From assembly GCA_965223355.1 (NCBI GenBank), contig CBDCWE010000003.1, positions 4,898,001-4,962,000 on the forward strand: a stretch of 64,000 nucleotides of DNA. Reading direction: 5' to 3'. This DNA comes from Tectiglobus sp965223355 (lineage in GTDB: Bacteria > Pseudomonadota > Alphaproteobacteria > Rhizobiales > Hyphomicrobiaceae). Below are positions 62,507 through 64,000 of the stretch, piece by piece. Under the pieces are notes generated by a model. That model had not been told where the DNA came from and made no database searches. It was given only the letters and a program-made list of their open reading frames with translations. Within the stretch, counting starts at the first letter, position 1, and every line of letters starts with the position of its first letter. The position numbers and the translations under genes are program-made.

Positions 62507-63574
62507 TCAGGAAACCAACCAACCATCGGCGTAAAGCCGCGTCTGGGCCGGATCAAACGCGAGTTTCACGTCATCAACTGGAACCGCGTCATCATCGCCG
62601 ATCAGGAGGTTGATCCGATGATCGCCGTGGCGCGCGTCGACGATGCGATAGCGTCCCGCATCGGAGATCTTCTCGATTTGGACGGGTATGCCGTCTCTAT
62701 CGAAACGAACGAACTCTGGGCGCACCCCTAATTCGAGCGTCTTACTGCTCAGATCCTGACCCGTCGCATTGTCGATCGCCAGTCGACGTCCACCAAACAC
62801 GGCGCTGCCGTTTTCGAATGTGCACGGCAAAACGTTCATGCCCGGCGAACCGATGAAGTGGCCAACGAACGTGTGTTGCGGTTGCTCAAACAGCTCTTCC
62901 GGCGTGCCGATCTGAACGACCTCGCCGTCGTGCATCACGACCACCTGATCGGCGAACGTCAGTGCCTCAGTCTGGTCGTGCGTCACGTAGATCATTGTGG
63001 TTTGAATACGATGGTGCAGCTCCTTGAGTTTCGAGCGCAGTTGCCATTTCAAATGTGGGTCGATGACGGTCAGCGGTTCATCGAACATGATCACGTTAAC
63101 ATCATCGCGCACGAGGCCGCGACCCAGCGAGATCTTTTGTTTGCCATCGGCCGTCAAACCGGATGCCCGCCGCGGCAGCATTTCGGTGAGATCCGTCATT
63201 TCCGCAATCGCGGCCACGCGCACCTGCACGTCGGCCTCCGGCACGCCGCGGTTGCGCAGGGGAAAAGCGAGATTGTCGAACACGCTCATCGTGTCGTAGA
63301 CCACCGGAAACTGGAAAACTTGCGCGATATTGCGCTCATCCGGCGCCAGCTCCGTTACGTCGCGATCGTCGAACAGAACCCGTCCCTGGCTCGCGCGGAC
63401 GAGACCGGAGACAATGTTGAGCAAGGTGGTCTTGCCGCAACCGGACGGACCCAGCAGCGCATAAGCACCACCATCGTCGACCGACAGATCCATTTGTTTG
63501 AGCGCAAAGTCGTCAGCAGTCGTGGGGTTGGCCAGGTAGCTATGGCGTAGATTGTCAATCGTGATCCGGGCCAT
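62507..63574 (-). CDS. glpT: Glycerol ABC transporter ATPase
   Basis: A 355-residue MalK-type ATPase after GGGGAGG. Walker A is GPSGCGKTT, Walker B VIMFDEPLTVIDP, followed by YVTHDQTEAL. The signature motif is not LSGGQ but GLTADGKQKISLGRGL, which I recall as normal for rhizobial GlpT. The C-terminal TOBE/regulatory domain includes LGVRPEFVRF. Two different ATPases (GlpS, GlpT) presumably form a heterodimer. Confidence 0.92.
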   Translation of the reverse strand: MARITIDNLRHSYLANPTTADDFALKQMDLSVDDGGAYALLGPSGCGKTTLLNIVSGLVRASQGRVLFDDRDVTELAPDERNIAQVFQFPVVYDTMSVFDNLAFPLRNRGVPEADVQVRVAAIAEMTDLTEMLPRRASGLTADGKQKISLGRGLVRDDVNVIMFDEPLTVIDPHLKWQLRSKLKELHHRIQTTMIYVTHDQTEALTFADQVVVMHDGEVVQIGTPEELFEQPQHTFVGHFIGSPGMNVLPCTFENGSAVFGGRRLAIDNATGQDLSSKTLELGVRPEFVRFDRDGIPVQIEKISDAGRYRIVDARHGDHRINLLIGDDDAVPVDDVKLAFDPAQTRLYADGWLVS

Positions 63575-64000
63575 CACATGCCTCCCCGGCCATCGATGCG
63601 TTGGCCGTTCGGCGTAAAGTATAGGCACTTGCCCGCATCAAAGTGAAAAGACGCCTCGTCGCCGACTTCGATGGCATGCAGTCCATGCGACTGCGAAACC
63701 CAGTCCACGCCAGCGTGCTCGAAATGGACGACACTTTCGGAGCCACTGAGTTCGGTAATCATCACGCGACCAGTGATCTGCACGGCATTTTGATCGCCGG
63801 CAACCGGTGTCACGAAATGCGGTCTGATGCCGACAATGTAGGAACCGTCGCTCATCGCAGCAGTACCACCATCGGCCGGCCAGCCGACATCATCGCTCAG
63901 GCGAAACTCGCCGTTGGATTTGGTGACAGCGATCGCGTTGATTGGCGGCTCCGAAAACACCTGTGCCGTGATGAGGCGCTTCGGGTTCCGATAAATTTCG
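63574..64000 (-). CDS. glpS: Glycerol ABC transporter ATPase, C-terminal part
   Basis: The last 142 codons of a second MalK-like ATPase, running off the right edge (first complete codon at 63997-63999). It begins EIYRNPKRLITAQVFSEPP, the part after the nucleotide-binding domain, and continues into a TOBE-like domain (SYIVGIRPHFV, GRVMITELSGSESVVHFE). Its stop overlaps the glpT start as TGATG. Order glpS-T-P-Q-U matches the rhizobial glycerol operon. Confidence 0.88.
   Translation of the reverse strand, partial: EIYRNPKRLITAQVFSEPPINAIAVTKSNGEFRLSDDVGWPADGGTAAMSDGSYIVGIRPHFVTPVAGDQNAVQITGRVMITELSGSESVVHFEHAGVDWVSQSHGLHAIEVGDEASFHFDAGKCLYFTPNGQRIDGRGGM

Noticed and set aside
62507..63574. Loss of the ABC signature motif in glpT as a sign of inactivation
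   Set aside because: LTADxKQKISLGRGL is, to my recollection, the normal form in rhizobial GlpT, and all other ATPase motifs are intact.

Overview
The window is 64 kb of GC-rich chromosome, most likely from an alphaproteobacterium of the Hyphomicrobiales (Rhizobiales) grade. The evidence is gene order typical of that group: gyrA-coaD-ppiA-ppiB-queA-tgt followed by tRNA-Thr; a deacetylase-xseB-dxs-tlyA-rlmD block; a rhizobial-type glycerol importer glpS-T-P-Q-U; and small proteins common in that order (FYDLN-acid protein, Extensin_C-like protein, PRC-barrel protein). Species assignment is not possible from the sequence alone.

Layout. 1-1163: end of purM and purN. 1.7-4.5 kb: cytochrome P450, a PanB-fold enzyme and a small membrane protein. 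4.8-16.5 kb: the accessory locus of most interest. It holds a TolC-type outer-membrane lipoprotein, an intact-looking IS5-family element, a two-domain protein joining a DUF6065-like region to a prolyl-4-hydroxylase-type Fe(II)/2-oxoglutarate oxygenase, and a 2264-residue protein made of 14 SdrD B-like domains, nine of them followed by long pure-proline linkers. 17.5-26 kb: PRC-barrel protein and the gyrA-to-tgt housekeeping block. 26-34 kb: a broken extensin-family gene, a metallo-beta-lactamase-fold enzyme, ccmI, a cold-shock gene, a Trp/Cys-repeat secreted protein, FYDLN protein and a lone lpxD. 33.7-38.2 kb: catabolic and detoxification enzymes (LLM oxidoreductase, YghU-type GST, crotonase, AraD-like dehydratase, Nudix). 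38.4-41.7 kb: type I secretion adaptor and ABC exporter. 42-53 kb: moaA, a DMT permease, a DUF900 hydrolase, then deacetylase-xseB-dxs-tlyA-rlmD. 53-57 kb: LysR regulator divergent from cytochrome c556, a membrane protein, a CitE-like lyase and relic DNA. 57.4-59.9 kb: MocR regulator divergent from a DMT permease. 60.5-64 kb: glycerol ABC importer on the minus strand.

Working model (inference): the giant protein has no N-terminal signal peptide and has Asp-rich, EF-hand-like C-terminal sequence, as type I secretion substrates do. It could leave through the exporter at 38-42 kb and the TolC-like lipoprotein. The neighbouring prolyl-hydroxylase-like enzyme could hydroxylate the polyproline rods first, giving a bacterial analogue of hydroxyproline-rich wall proteins.

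The spaces between genes are crowded with repeats: (1) about 140-bp two-hairpin elements bounded by CTAG, four full, one partial and one decayed; (2) two MITE-like elements of about 270 bp, also bounded by CTAG; (3) eight copies of a 120-180-bp multi-hairpin element, mostly at gene 3' ends; (4) two long perfect hairpins. Several of these elements supply or touch the TAG stop codon of the adjacent gene.
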